DNA of 64,000 nt from assembly GCF_030373225.1 (NCBI RefSeq), contig NZ_JAUCZG010000005.1, positions 1-64,000 on the forward strand, read 5' to 3'. The translations under genes and the position numbers were made by a program. The stretch is from Hydrogenophaga sp. (lineage in GTDB: Bacteria; Pseudomonadota; Gammaproteobacteria; Burkholderiales; Burkholderiaceae_C). Positions 9,523-18,403 of this stretch are shown in pieces. Numbering within the stretch: position 1 is the first letter of the stretch; each line of letters starts with the position of its first letter. Below the pieces are notes generated by a model that was not told the DNA's origin, did no database searches, and was given only the letters and a program-made list of their open reading frames with translations.

Positions 9523-9593
9523 CGCGGAACCGGCTTTGCCGGGCCGCAGGTGTTGCCCCCTCGAGGGGGTCGCGCGCAGCGCGGCGGGGGTGT
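9523..9593. repeat. Two-hairpin intergenic repeat (pmdF-pmdD)
   Basis: Member of a family also found at 18325-18396, 43200-43270 and, inverted, 25911-25988. The shared frame is CCGCGGAACCGGCTTTGCC, GGGCCGCAGG, then GCCCCCTCGAGGGGG and a GCGCAGCGCGGCGGGGGTG tail. Two hairpins are possible (CCGGC/GCCGG and CCCCCT/AGGGGG). Confidence 0.8.
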
Positions 9594-9600
9594 TCCGATT

Positions 9601-10284
9601 TCAATCGATATAGCGCAAACCCGCCTTCTCCAGCGGCTCGCGCATCTTGTACATGTCCAGCCCGAGCACGCCACTGGCCAGCTTCGCCCGCTTCTCACCC
9701 TCGAAACTCTCCCGGTGCTGCGCCGCCTCCAGCGTGGTCACCGCACGCGCCGCAGGCACACACACCACACCGTCGTCGTCGGCCACGATCACATCACCCG
9801 GCGTCACCAGCATGCCGGCACACACGATCGGAATGTTCACCGAGCCCAGCGTGGCCTTGATCGTGCCCTTGCTGCTGATGGCCTTGCTCCACACCGGAAA
9901 ACCCATGCGCTGCAGTTCCTTCACGTCGCGCACGCCGCCGTCGATCACCAGCGCACGCGCACCACGCGCCTGGAAAGAGGTGGCCAGCAGATCGCCGAAG
10001 AATCCGTCGGTGCACTCGGCGGTGACGGTGGCCACCACGATGTCGCCCGGCTGTATCTGCTCGGCCGCCACATGCATCATCCAGTTGTCACCGGGCTGCA
10101 GCAGCACGGTGACCGCCGTGCCACTGACCTGGCAGCCCGGGTAGATGGGCCGCATGTACGGCTTGAGCAGTCCCACGCGGCCCATGGCCTCGTGCACCGT
10201 GGCCGAGCCGAGCGCGGCCAGGCCGTCGGCGGCCGCTCGGTCGGCGCGCTGGATGTTGCGGTAAACGACGCCCAGTTCGTACAT
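9601..10284 (-). CDS. pmdF: 4-carboxy-4-hydroxy-2-oxoadipate aldolase
   Basis: Last step of the 4,5-cleavage pathway: splits 4-carboxy-4-hydroxy-2-oxoadipate to pyruvate and oxaloacetate. The 227-residue RraA-like protein shows the class II LigK pattern: [20 protein letters not shown], the [13 protein letters not shown] segment with the Arg and Asp that bind pyruvate and the metal, and a [10 protein letters not shown] strand. The ATG follows the pmdE stop by one base, implying translational coupling. RraA proper is about 160 residues and lacks the aldolase context. Confidence 0.93.
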   Translation of the reverse strand: MYELGVVYRNIQRADRAAADGLAALGSATVHEAMGRVGLLKPYMRPIYPGCQVSGTAVTVLLQPGDNWMMHVAAEQIQPGDIVVATVTAECTDGFFGDLLATSFQARGARALVIDGGVRDVKELQRMGFPVWSKAISSKGTIKATLGSVNIPIVCAGMLVTPGDVIVADDDGVVCVPAARAVTTLEAAQHRESFEGEKRAKLASGVLGLDMYKMREPLEKAGLRYID

Positions 10285-10285
10285 G

Positions 10286-11320
10286 TCAGATCCCCTTCGC
10301 CTTCAGGCGCGCATCAAGCCGTGAAAACACCCGCCGCACATTGCCCTCGTAGATCTGGTGCTTGTCCTGGGCGCTCAGGATCGTCGACGCTTCGATGTAG
10401 CGCCGGGTGTCGTCGTAGTAATGGCCCGTGGTCGGGTCGATGCCGCGCACCGCGCCGATCATCTCGCTGGCGAACAGCACGTTCTTCACCGGGATCACGG
10501 TGTTGAGCAGGTCGATGCCGGGCTGGTGGTACACGCAGGTGTCGAAGAAGATGTTGTTCATCACGTGCTCGTCGAGCAGCGGCTTTTTCATCTCCTGCGC
10601 CAGGCCCCGGAAGCGGCCCCAGTGGTAGGGCACCGCGCCGCCGCCGTGCGGAATCAGGAACTTCAGGGTCGGGAAATCCTTGAACAGGTCGCCCTGCACG
10701 CACTGCATGAACGCGGTGGTGTCGGCGTTGAGGTAGTGCGCGCCGGTGGTGTGGAAGCAGGCGTTGCAGCTGGTGCTCACATGGATCATGGCCGGCAGGT
10801 CGTGCTCGACCATCTTCTCGTAGATCGGGTACCAGTGGCGGTCGGTCAGCGGCGGGCTGGTCCAGTGCCCGCCGGACGGGTCGGGGTTGAGGTTGATGCC
10901 GACCGCGCCGTATTCATTGACGCACTTCTCCAGCTCGGCAATGCAGGTCTTCGGGTCCACACCGGGGCTCTGGGGGAGCATGGCCACCGGCACGAAATGG
11001 TCGGGGAACAGCTCGCTCACGCGAAAGCACAGCTCGTTGCAGATCGCAGCCCAGGTGCTCGACACCTTGAAATCGCCGATGTGGTGCGCCATGAAGCTGG
11101 CGCGCGGGCTGAACAGCGTGATGTCGCTGCCGCGCTCCTTCATCAGTCTGAGCTGGTTGGTCTGGATCGACTCGCGCAACTCGTCGTCGCCGATCTTCAG
11201 GTCGGCCGCCGCGGGCATGAGCGCCGGGTCCTGGATGCCGGCGATCTGCGCGTTGCGCCAGGTCTCCAGCGCCTTGGGCGCGGTGGTGTAGTGACCGTGG
11301 CAATCGATGACGAGGCTCAT
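10286..11320 (-). CDS. pmdE: 4-oxalomesaconate hydratase
   Basis: Hydrates 4-oxalomesaconate to 4-carboxy-4-hydroxy-2-oxoadipate. The 344-residue amidohydrolase-fold protein starts at [15 protein letters not shown] (11320) with the metal motif [29 protein letters not shown] and [14 protein letters not shown] match the LigJ pattern. It lies between the ModA-like gene and pmdF. The substrate isomer it needs is normally supplied by a tautomerase that is not encoded in this window. Confidence 0.92.
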   Translation of the reverse strand: MSLVIDCHGHYTTAPKALETWRNAQIAGIQDPALMPAAADLKIGDDELRESIQTNQLRLMKERGSDITLFSPRASFMAHHIGDFKVSSTWAAICNELCFRVSELFPDHFVPVAMLPQSPGVDPKTCIAELEKCVNEYGAVGINLNPDPSGGHWTSPPLTDRHWYPIYEKMVEHDLPAMIHVSTSCNACFHTTGAHYLNADTTAFMQCVQGDLFKDFPTLKFLIPHGGGAVPYHWGRFRGLAQEMKKPLLDEHVMNNIFFDTCVYHQPGIDLLNTVIPVKNVLFASEMIGAVRGIDPTTGHYYDDTRRYIEASTILSAQDKHQIYEGNVRRVFSRLDARLKAKGI

Positions 11321-11357
11321 GGTGTGGTGTGGCTTTCTGTTGGTGGGTTGAAGGGGC

Positions 11358-12074
11358 TCACGCAGGCTCCATGCCTTGCCGGCGCTTGGCCGCATCGGCC
11401 GCGGGCGCCTTCAGGTGGGCCAGCAGCGCCTGCACCGCATCCGGGCAGCGGGTGTGCGCGGGCACACCGGCCGAGAACGTGGTGACGATCTGGATCGCCG
11501 GTGGCAGGGGCCCGGCGATGGTGATGCCGGCCACGCCCAGCAGTTCGCTCGCCTGCTGAAAGCCCAGCTCGACCTCGCCGCGCGCCACCAGCGAAGCCAC
11601 CGGCACGCCAGGCGGTGCCTGCACCGTGCGACCCTGGATCTCCTGCGCCACGCCCCAGCGCTCGAACAGCCGTCCCAGCGCCACGCCGCTGGGCCCGGTG
11701 GAGCAACTCAGGCTGCGCGCAGCCAGCACCGCGCGGCGCACCGCGTCTTCGGTGGACAGGTCGGGCACCGGCGCACCTTCGCGCACCGCCACCGCCACGC
11801 CCGAGCGCATCAGGTCGACCCGGCTGCCGGGCCGCAGGTGGCCACTGGCGATCAGCTTGTCGATGGCATCCGAGGCCAGGATCACCAGGTCGAAGGCTTC
11901 ACCGGCCTGCACGCGTTTCGCAGCGTCCACGCCGCCCACCGATTCGATCGACACCGGCGCGCCGCCGGCCGCCTCGAAGCTGGCCACCAGCTCGGCCAGC
12001 ACCTGGCGCGTGGCCATCGAGGAAACACCCTTGAGGCGGGCAGTGACAGGGCGGGTGGCGGCGGAATCAAGCAT
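11358..12074 (-). CDS. Leaderless ModA-like substrate-binding protein
   Basis: A 238-residue periplasmic-binding-protein fold of the SBP_bac_11/ModA type: ARLKGVSSMATRQVLAEL first strand and helix, AKRVQAGEAFDLVILASDAI, and a SLSCSTGPSGVALGRLFERW middle. Only about a dozen residues precede the first strand, so no signal peptide fits and the protein should stay in the cytoplasm. No molybdate permease or ATPase is nearby. It is the first gene of the pmd operon, 37 bases before pmdE and divergent from the LysR gene. Its function is unknown; ligand buffering or sensing of a tricarboxylic intermediate is possible. Confidence 0.8.
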   Translation of the reverse strand: MLDSAATRPVTARLKGVSSMATRQVLAELVASFEAAGGAPVSIESVGGVDAAKRVQAGEAFDLVILASDAIDKLIASGHLRPGSRVDLMRSGVAVAVREGAPVPDLSTEDAVRRAVLAARSLSCSTGPSGVALGRLFERWGVAQEIQGRTVQAPPGVPVASLVARGEVELGFQQASELLGVAGITIAGPLPPAIQIVTTFSAGVPAHTRCPDAVQALLAHLKAPAADAAKRRQGMEPA

Positions 12075-12138
12075 GGGCTGTGAGGAGTGAGGCTGGATTG
12101 TGGACCGCGCATCCCCGGCAGCAAAGTCACATGACCGG

Positions 12139-12171
12139 CTAGCAGCTAGAACGAAACCACATATCTATGAT
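12139..12171 (+). promoter_or_regulatory. Divergent promoter with CTAGC-A-GCTAG palindrome
   Basis: The gap between the pmd operon head and the LysR gene has a perfect 11-base palindrome CTAGCAGCTAG (12139-12149) and a -10-like TATGAT (12166-12171) for the LysR gene. The palindrome would overlap the -35 region, a common place for LysR autoregulation. Binding is not shown. Confidence 0.4.
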
Positions 12172-12209
12172 CGGGTCCTGTGTCACCCTTTTGCCCGCCA
12201 GGCCGCTCC

Positions 12210-13112
12210 ATGGATCTCAAGCAACTCGAATACTTCGTGCGCGTGGCCGAACTCGGCAGCTTCACCCGCGCCTCGATGGCGCTCGGCGTGGCCCAGCCCG
12301 CCTTGTCGCGTCAGGTGCGCCTGCTCGAAGTGGAGCTGCGCCAGACCCTGCTGATCCGCAACGGCCGCGGGGCCACGCCCACCGAAGCCGGACGCCTGCT
12401 GCTGGCGCACGGCCGCGGCATCCTGCACCAGGTCGAGCGCGCGCGTGAGGAGCTCGGACGGGTGCGGGGTGCGCTCGCCGGGCGCGTGGCCATCGGCCTG
12501 CCGCCCAGCCTGGCCCGGGTGCTCACCGTGCCGCTGACCCGCGCGTTCCGCCAGCAGTTGCCCGAAGCCAGCCTGTCGATCAGCGAGGGCCTCTCGGTCA
12601 CCATGCAGGAGTGGCTGACCACCGGGCGGCTGGACATCGCCGTGCTCTACAACGCGCAGACCGCCGCCGAGATCGAGATCCACCCGCTGCGCGACGAAGA
12701 GCTGCTGCTGGTGGAGCCTAGCCCGCAAGGCCTGGGTGAGGAACCAAAGGGTGCCATCGGCCTGCGCGAGGTCGCCACCATGCCGCTGGTGATTCCGAGC
12801 CGGCCGAACGCGATCCGCATGCAGGTCGAGACCGAAATGGCCAACATCGGCTGCCGGCCCACGGTGGCACTCGAGATCGACGGTGTCTCGGCCATCCTGG
12901 ATCTGGTGGCCGATGGCGCGGGCGCCGCCCTGCTCTCGCGCAACGCCGTGGCCAGCTCGGTCCGGCCGTCGGCCTACCGCATGCGCCCGGTCACGCCCGC
13001 GCTGAAAACACGGCTGTGCCTGGCAACCAGCTCGCAGCGACCAGCCACCCTCACGCAACAGACGACGCTGGCACTGATCCGCCAGACGCTGGACGCGCTC
13101 GACGCGCGCTGA
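12210..13112 (+). CDS. LysR-family regulator of the pmd operon
   Basis: A 300-residue LysR-type protein starting MDLKQLEYFV (12210). Its helix-turn-helix is at about 18-37 (GSFTRASMALGVAQPALSRQ), then a linker helix and the co-inducer domain. It is divergent from the pmd operon across a 135-base gap, the classical arrangement for a LysR activator of its neighbour. The effector is probably protocatechuate or a ring-cleavage intermediate, by analogy to pmd/lig systems; this is inferred. The upstream in-frame ATG at 12180 has a weaker context. Confidence 0.9.
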   Translation: MDLKQLEYFVRVAELGSFTRASMALGVAQPALSRQVRLLEVELRQTLLIRNGRGATPTEAGRLLLAHGRGILHQVERAREELGRVRGALAGRVAIGLPPSLARVLTVPLTRAFRQQLPEASLSISEGLSVTMQEWLTTGRLDIAVLYNAQTAAEIEIHPLRDEELLLVEPSPQGLGEEPKGAIGLREVATMPLVIPSRPNAIRMQVETEMANIGCRPTVALEIDGVSAILDLVADGAGAALLSRNAVASSVRPSAYRMRPVTPALKTRLCLATSSQRPATLTQQTTLALIRQTLDALDAR

Positions 13113-13116
13113 AGCC

Positions 13117-14019
13117 TCAGGTCCGTGGTGGGCCAGGCGTGCGCAGCCGGTCGGCGAAGGCCTGCCAGTCGGCCGGCTCGGGCAGTTCTGCGAACACACC
13201 GGCGCGGGCCTTCGCGGCCATCCAGCCGTGCTTCCCGGCAATGGCACTGGCCATGACCGGCTCGAAGCCGGCCTCGCGCACCGTCTGGGCAGCCTCCTGC
13301 ATTTCCTCGGCGCGGCGCTGTCCGTGCTGCGCGACCCGGCTGAAAAAGTAGCTGCCCTGCTGCTGCCAGTCGATGCCGGGAAAGGTTTCCTGCAGCGTGG
13401 CGATCATGGCGTCCTCGACGCCGTAATGCCGGGCCGTGGCGTAGCTCTCCAGCACCAGCGCCTCCAGCCCCTTGATCATCACGCTGCGGCACATCTTGGT
13501 GGCCGAGGCCACGCCGATCTGCTCGCTGACCACCCGCACGTCCATGCCCCAGGCCCGCAGCTGCCCGGCCAGTTCGCCGGCATGCGCGCCGCCGAGCAGC
13601 ATGGGAACGTGCAGGCCGTGGGGCGGTACCGAGGTCATCACGCCCGCCTCCACATACCGCCCTCCCGCCGTGTCGACCAGCGAGGCGGCGTCCTGCTTGG
13701 TGCCGGGCGAGGCGGAATTGAGGTCGAGGAAAAAGGCGCCGGGCTGAAGGTCGGCCGTGGCCTCGAAGGCCACCGCCAGCGTGTTCGACGCGGTGACCGC
13801 GGAGATCACCAGGGTGGCCTGTGCGCACAGGTCCGCGGCGCTGGTGCAGGCCTGCACGCCCTGTGCGCTGGCCAGGGCCCGCAGCTCGCCGCGCCGGGCC
13901 GGCTCGTCGAACTTCAGGTCCCACACACCCACCCACTCCACCCCGGCCTGCTTCAGGCCCGCCGCGAAGATGCGGCCCACCTCGCCATAACCCACGATGC
14001 CGACGCGCTGAATGTTCAT
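13117..14019 (-). CDS. 6-phosphogluconate-dehydrogenase-like oxidoreductase (DUF1932)
   Basis: A 300-residue NAD(P)-binding protein: Rossmann motif VGIVGYGEVGRIFAAGL at 6-22, a LVISAVTASNT segment, then a DUF1932-type helical C-terminal domain with the TKMCRSVMIKGLEAL helix, whose Lys and Asn-like positions form the active site in the beta-hydroxyacid dehydrogenase family. The true substrate is unknown. It follows dctM on the same strand and converges on the LysR gene 4 bases away. It probably acts on a hydroxy-acid from aromatic catabolism. Confidence 0.8.
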   Translation of the reverse strand: MNIQRVGIVGYGEVGRIFAAGLKQAGVEWVGVWDLKFDEPARRGELRALASAQGVQACTSAADLCAQATLVISAVTASNTLAVAFEATADLQPGAFFLDLNSASPGTKQDAASLVDTAGGRYVEAGVMTSVPPHGLHVPMLLGGAHAGELAGQLRAWGMDVRVVSEQIGVASATKMCRSVMIKGLEALVLESYATARHYGVEDAMIATLQETFPGIDWQQQGSYFFSRVAQHGQRRAEEMQEAAQTVREAGFEPVMASAIAGKHGWMAAKARAGVFAELPEPADWQAFADRLRTPGPPRT

Positions 14020-14067
14020 GCTCCTGACTCCTCAGGTGTTTTGCCGCTGGCAGCCCGACCCGGCTGG

Positions 14068-15384
14068 TCAGAGCCGCAACACGAAGAGCGTGATGCCCGG
14101 GAACGCCACCAGGATGGCGGTGCGGATCAGGTCGCTGGCCACAAAGGGCATGACCGCACGGTAGGTCTGGGTGATGGGCGTGTCCCTGGCCATCGAATTG
14201 ATGACAAACAGGTTCATGCCCACCGGAGGCGTGATCAGTCCGACCTCCACCACGATCAGCACCAGGATGCCGAACCAGATGGCGAACTCCTCGGGTGTGA
14301 GGCCGAAGTCGAGCACGGTGACGATGGGGAAGAACACCGGGATGGTGAGCAGGATCATGGACAACGAGTCCATGAAGCAACCCAGGATCACATACAGCAC
14401 CAGGATCGCCACCAGCACCAGCCAGGGGTTGAAGCCCGACGCCGCCACCAGCTGCGCGGTTTCCTGCGGCAGCTGCGACAGCGCCAGGAAGGTGTTGTAG
14501 ACGCCGGCCCCGAGCACGATCATGAAGATCATGCCGGTGGCCACCGCGGTGCCCAGGATCGCGCCCAGCAGCGTGCGGCGGTTCAGCCCACCGCCCATCC
14601 AGGCCGCCAGGCCGGTGCCGAAGGCGCCGATGGCCGCGCCTTCGGTGGGCGTGAACAGGCCGCTGTAGATGCCGCCGACCACCGCCACGAAGATCAGCAT
14701 CACCGGCCACACCTTGGCGGTGGCGGCCCAGCGCTCCTTCATCGGCATGGGCGGCATGGAGCCCACGTCCTGCGGCTTCACGCGGGCGTAGATCGCGATC
14801 ACGGTCATGTAGCCCAGCGCAGCCAGGATGCCCGGCACGAACGCCGCGAGGAACAGCTTGGCGATGTTCTGCTCGGTCAGGATGGCGTAGATCACCAGCA
14901 CCACCGACGGCGGAATCAGGATGCCCAGCGTGCCACCGGCGGCCAGCGTGGCGGTGGAGATGCCGCCGGCATAACCCGCCCGCTTGAGCTCGGGCAGGGC
15001 CACCTGGCCCATGGTGGCGGCGGTGGCCAGCGACGAGCCGCAGATGGCGCCGAAGCCGGCACACGCGCCGACCGCGGCCATGGCCACACCGCCCTTGCGG
15101 TGGCCGATCCAGGCCTCGGCCGCCTTGAACAGCGCCTGCGACAGGCCCCCCAGCGCGGCGAACTGGCCCATGAGCAAAAACAGCGGAATGACGGACAGCG
15201 AATAGTTCGAGAAGGTGCTGTACGTCACCTGCTTGAGCTGGTTGAAGATCGGCACCGAGCTGCCGTAGATGACCCAGGCGCCGCCCAGGCCGCAGAGCAG
15301 CATGGACAGGCCGATGGGCACGCGGATGAAGATCAGCAGCAGCAGAACCGGGAACGACCAGGCCGCGAGTTCGATACCGGTCAT
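14068..15384 (-). CDS. dctM: TRAP transporter large permease (DctM)
   Basis: A 438-residue inner-membrane protein with about 12 membrane segments and the DctM signatures GSSLATAATMGQVALPEL, AGGTLGILIPPSVVLVIYA and PTEGAAIGAFG. It forms the sodium-driven channel for the substrate delivered by DctP. Its gene follows dctQ after 54 bases. Given the van and pmd genes, an aromatic or dicarboxylic acid is the likely substrate; this is inferred from position only. Confidence 0.94.
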   Translation of the reverse strand: MTGIELAAWSFPVLLLLIFIRVPIGLSMLLCGLGGAWVIYGSSVPIFNQLKQVTYSTFSNYSLSVIPLFLLMGQFAALGGLSQALFKAAEAWIGHRKGGVAMAAVGACAGFGAICGSSLATAATMGQVALPELKRAGYAGGISTATLAAGGTLGILIPPSVVLVIYAILTEQNIAKLFLAAFVPGILAALGYMTVIAIYARVKPQDVGSMPPMPMKERWAATAKVWPVMLIFVAVVGGIYSGLFTPTEGAAIGAFGTGLAAWMGGGLNRRTLLGAILGTAVATGMIFMIVLGAGVYNTFLALSQLPQETAQLVAASGFNPWLVLVAILVLYVILGCFMDSLSMILLTIPVFFPIVTVLDFGLTPEEFAIWFGILVLIVVEVGLITPPVGMNLFVINSMARDTPITQTYRAVMPFVASDLIRTAILVAFPGITLFVLRL

Positions 15385-15438
15385 GCGGGGCTCCCGGTCA
15401 GCAGGGGGGACATGGGGTGGGTCATGGGCAGGTTCATC

Positions 15439-15960
15439 TCAATGGCCGGCATTGGCGTCGACCGTCCGGCCGGCCGGCTCTTTGGCCAGGCCGAGCTGGG
15501 TGAGCGTCTTGGCGGCGTAACACAGGCAGCCGATGACGGCACCCACCAGGCAGACCGCGTAGGCCCACCACATCGGCATCGCCAGGATGAAGGTGGTCTC
15601 CATGTATTCGCGTTTCTCCAGCATGCCTTCCCAGAGTTTCCAGGTCAGCACCAGCCACACGGCGAGCATGAGCACATCGCTGATCGCCACCACGGCGCGC
15701 TGCGCCCAGGCCGGCATGTGCATGTAGAGCAGGTCGACCGTGGCGTGACCGCCCTTGAGGTAACACCAGGGAAGGAAAAAGAACACGGCGATGCCGGTGC
15801 CGATCTCCACCAGCTCGAAGTCTCCCGGCACAGGTCCCAGGCCGACGTCGATCAGCGCCCGGCCCGACACGCTCAGGACGATCATGAGCGTGAGCGCCGT
15901 GAGCACCAGCCCTCCGGCGATGGCCAGCCAGTTGGCCAGCCGGTAGATGAAACCAATCAT
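15439..15960 (-). CDS. dctQ: TRAP transporter small permease (DctQ)
   Basis: A 173-residue membrane protein with four predicted helices (about 10-32, 47-67, 87-107 and 128-150). The start at 15960 (MIGFIYRLANW) is favoured because the first helix begins there; the longer frame adds 20 non-membrane residues. It pairs with DctM. A hairpin terminator separates it from dctP upstream, so permeases are probably made in smaller amounts than the binding protein. Confidence 0.9.
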   Translation of the reverse strand: MIGFIYRLANWLAIAGGLVLTALTLMIVLSVSGRALIDVGLGPVPGDFELVEIGTGIAVFFFLPWCYLKGGHATVDLLYMHMPAWAQRAVVAISDVLMLAVWLVLTWKLWEGMLEKREYMETTFILAMPMWWAYAVCLVGAVIGCLCYAAKTLTQLGLAKEPAGRTVDANAGH

Positions 15961-16044
15961 GCGGTGCACTTTCAGGAACGGAAGGGAGAAACCAAGCCGG
16001 CATTGTCCGCCAACATCCACGGCCCCCGAGGGGCCTCGTGCAGC

Positions 16045-16074
16045 AAAAAGGCCGTCCCCGGATGAGGACGGCCT
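16045..16074 (-). terminator. Intrinsic terminator between dctP and dctQ
   Basis: AGGCCGTCC (16049-16057) pairs perfectly with GGACGGCCT (16066-16074) across an 8-base loop. Read on the minus strand the stem is followed by a run of T (16045-16049). It lies just after dctP and would reduce read-through into dctQ-dctM. Confidence 0.75.
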
Positions 16075-16089
16075 GTTGCGCGGTCCGCT

Positions 16090-17127
16090 TTACTTCGAGT
16101 GTTTCGCGATCAGCGCGCGGGCCTCGGCCGCCAGTTTGGCGCCATCGATGTTCTTGCCCTTCATCTCGTTGATCCAGTCGGTCTCGACCGTTGCTGCCGT
16201 GCGCCTCCAGCGCTGCGTCTCGGCCAGGTCGAGGGCGACGATGTTGTTGCCCGCCTTCTCCGCGATCGCGCGCCCGGCCTTGTCGCCATCGTCCATGGCG
16301 CGGCCGAACATCGCCGCCGTCTCGATGCCGGCATTCTTGTCGATCACCGCCTTGAGGTCGGCCGGCAGCTTCTCGTAGGCGGCCTTGTTCATCGAGAACG
16401 CGAAGGTCTGCGTGTACAGGCCTTCCTTGCCGGCAAAGGTGGTGTGGTTCTTCACCAGTTCGCTCACCTTCAGCGCGGGCGTCACTTCCCACGGGATGGT
16501 GGTGCCGTCGATCACACCTTTGGACAAGGCTTCCGTGACGGCCGGCACCGGCATGCCCACCGGGGTGGCGCCGAGCTTGGTCAACATGTTGTTGATCACG
16601 CGCGAGCCGCCCCGCACCTTCATGCCGCGCAGGCTCTCCAGCCCGGTCACCGGCGTTTTGGTGTGAAACAGGCCGGGTCCGTGGGTGTGCACGGCGATCA
16701 GCTTCACGTCCTTGAATTCATCGGCCGCGTATTTCTCGACGTACTCCTGGATCGCGCGGGAGGACTGCTCGGCCGAGCCGCTCATGAACGGCAGTTCGAA
16801 CACCTCGGTCTTGCTGAAGCGGCCCGGGGTGTAACCCAGCACCGTCCAGGTCAGGTCGACGATGCCGTCCCGGGCCTGGTCGAACAGCTGCGGTGGCGCG
16901 CCGCCGAGCTGCATGGCGTGAAACAGCTGCACCTTGATGCGGCCGCCCGAGTCGGCTTCGACCTTCTGGGCCCAGGGAACCAGGGCCTTGGCGGGAATGG
17001 TGGCCTGTGGCGGCAGCATCTGGTGCAGCCGCAAGGTGACGGTCTGGGCCAGGGCCGAGCCGGCCATGGTGGCAGCGGCAATCGCTCCCAGGGCCAGCAG
17101 CGTGGTGCGGCGTTTCAGCAAGGTCAT
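16090..17127 (-). CDS. dctP: TRAP transporter substrate-binding protein (DctP)
   Basis: Periplasmic binding protein of 345 residues. The start at 17127 (MTLLKRRTTLL) gives a Sec signal peptide cleaved after SALA at about residue 27. The DctP fold is supported by VTLRLHQMLPPQATIPAKAL, FELPFMSG and MKVRGGSRVINNMLTKLGA, which carries the conserved carboxylate-binding Arg. It precedes dctQ-dctM and follows vanB. A role in uptake of vanillate, protocatechuate or a related acid is inferred from position. Confidence 0.92.
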   Translation of the reverse strand: MTLLKRRTTLLALGAIAAATMAGSALAQTVTLRLHQMLPPQATIPAKALVPWAQKVEADSGGRIKVQLFHAMQLGGAPPQLFDQARDGIVDLTWTVLGYTPGRFSKTEVFELPFMSGSAEQSSRAIQEYVEKYAADEFKDVKLIAVHTHGPGLFHTKTPVTGLESLRGMKVRGGSRVINNMLTKLGATPVGMPVPAVTEALSKGVIDGTTIPWEVTPALKVSELVKNHTTFAGKEGLYTQTFAFSMNKAAYEKLPADLKAVIDKNAGIETAAMFGRAMDDGDKAGRAIAEKAGNNIVALDLAETQRWRRTAATVETDWINEMKGKNIDGAKLAAEARALIAKHSK

Positions 17128-17274
17128 GGTTTGTCTCCGGTTTTGAGGATGGTTGAGCCCGGGTGACGGGAAAAGTGCCTGCCCCGGATCGCCTTTGCAT
17201 TCGAACACCCGCACTGTGCATGGGCCACGGTGTTAACGCCAGTGTGGGAAGAGACTTTCAGTTATGCCGTTATT

Positions 17275-18261
17275 TTATGAAACGACCTCGTCCCGCCAGG
17301 CCGTGTCGAGCGTGATGCGACCCACCACACGCGACACACAGGCGCAGATGCGCCGGTTCTCCCGCTTCTCCTGCGCGCTCAGGAACACATCACGGTGGTC
17401 GATCTCGCCGTCGAGCGCCAGCACGTCCAGCGCGCACAGGCCACATTCGCCCCGGCGGCAGTCGTTCATCACCTCGATGCCGGCGGCCTCCAGCACCTCG
17501 ATCAGCGCCTGATCGGGCGCCACATGCAGTTGCGCGTGATGGCGCGGCACGGCCACGTCAAAACCGGCCGGCGGCAACTGGCCACCGCTGCCGAAGGTCT
17601 CGAAACGTAGGCCGGGCTCAGGCCGGCCGGCTTCCAGCCAGCGCTGGCGCACGGCATCGAGCAGCCCCGCCGGGCCACACACGTACAGTTGGGCGCAGGC
17701 CGGCAAAGCGTCGATCGCGCGACCCAGGTCGAGCGCTTCACCCTCGTCGGAGGCGCAGGTGACCAGACCATCGCCCAGGCACTCGCGCAGCAGGTCGGCA
17801 TACGCCAGCTCGGCGCGCGAACGTGCCGAATACAGCAGCTTCACCGGCAAGCCCCGTTTGACCAGTGCCTGCGCCATCGACACCATGGGCGTGATGCCGA
17901 TGCCCCCCGCCACCAGCAGCGTGGCCGGCGCCAGCCAGGCCAGTGGAAAGTGGTTTTGCGGCGCGTTGACCTCGATGCTGTCGCCCACCGCGAGTTGCCA
18001 CATGGCGCGTGAACCGCCGTGCCCGTCGGGCAGATGCTTCACGGCGATGCGGTAGCCCGCTGCGTCCTCGGGCAGGCCGACCAGCGAGTACGAACGGATC
18101 TGCAAGCGCCCGGCAACGCCGACCTGCACCTGCAGGTGGGCACCCGGCGCCCAGCGCTCGGCGCAGCCATGGGCCGGGGTGATGATGAATTCGCGCACCG
18201 TGGGGGTGACGTCGCGCAGGGCCGCAATGCGAGCGCTCTGCCAGTTCAGATGACTTTTCAT
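17275..18261 (-). CDS. vanB: Vanillate O-demethylase reductase subunit
   Basis: Electron-transfer partner of VanA, 328 residues. Domains in order: FMN-binding region with RSYSL (56-60), NAD-binding region with GGIGITPMVSMA (119-130) and YVCGPAGL (193-200), then a C-terminal plant-type [2Fe-2S] domain with C268, C273, C276 and C306 or C308. This is the class IA reductase layout of VanB and phthalate dioxygenase reductase. It follows the GntR gene after a 142-base gap that holds a repeat. Confidence 0.92.
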   Translation of the reverse strand: MKSHLNWQSARIAALRDVTPTVREFIITPAHGCAERWAPGAHLQVQVGVAGRLQIRSYSLVGLPEDAAGYRIAVKHLPDGHGGSRAMWQLAVGDSIEVNAPQNHFPLAWLAPATLLVAGGIGITPMVSMAQALVKRGLPVKLLYSARSRAELAYADLLRECLGDGLVTCASDEGEALDLGRAIDALPACAQLYVCGPAGLLDAVRQRWLEAGRPEPGLRFETFGSGGQLPPAGFDVAVPRHHAQLHVAPDQALIEVLEAAGIEVMNDCRRGECGLCALDVLALDGEIDHRDVFLSAQEKRENRRICACVSRVVGRITLDTAWRDEVVS

Positions 18262-18324
18262 GATTGACCAACCGTGGTGGGATGTATTGCTTCGGATCAG
18301 GCGAGGATCCCCAGCCCAGAGGTG

Positions 18325-18396
18325 CCGCGGAACCGGCTCTGCCGGGCCGCAGGCGCCGCCCCCTTGAGGGGGTCGCGCAAAGCGCGGCGGGGGTGC
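18325..18396. repeat. Two-hairpin intergenic repeat (regulator-vanB)
   Basis: Same family as 9523-9593, nearly identical over its length: CCGCGGAACCGGCTCTGCC, GGGCCGCAGG, CCCCCTTGAGGGGG, then GCGCAAAGCGCGGCGGGGG. It lies between the GntR gene and vanB. Confidence 0.8.
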
Positions 18397-18403
18397 ATCA
18401 CTT

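Noticed and set aside
11358-12074. ModA-like protein as part of a molybdate transporter
   Set aside because: No signal peptide, no ModB or ModC gene, and it is embedded in a protocatechuate operon.
13228-16065. Very long plus-strand frame (945 residues) opposite the dehydrogenase-like and TRAP genes
   Set aside because: It is antisense to three clear genes; the His/Gln/Arg-rich composition is that of a high-GC shadow frame and no domain is visible.
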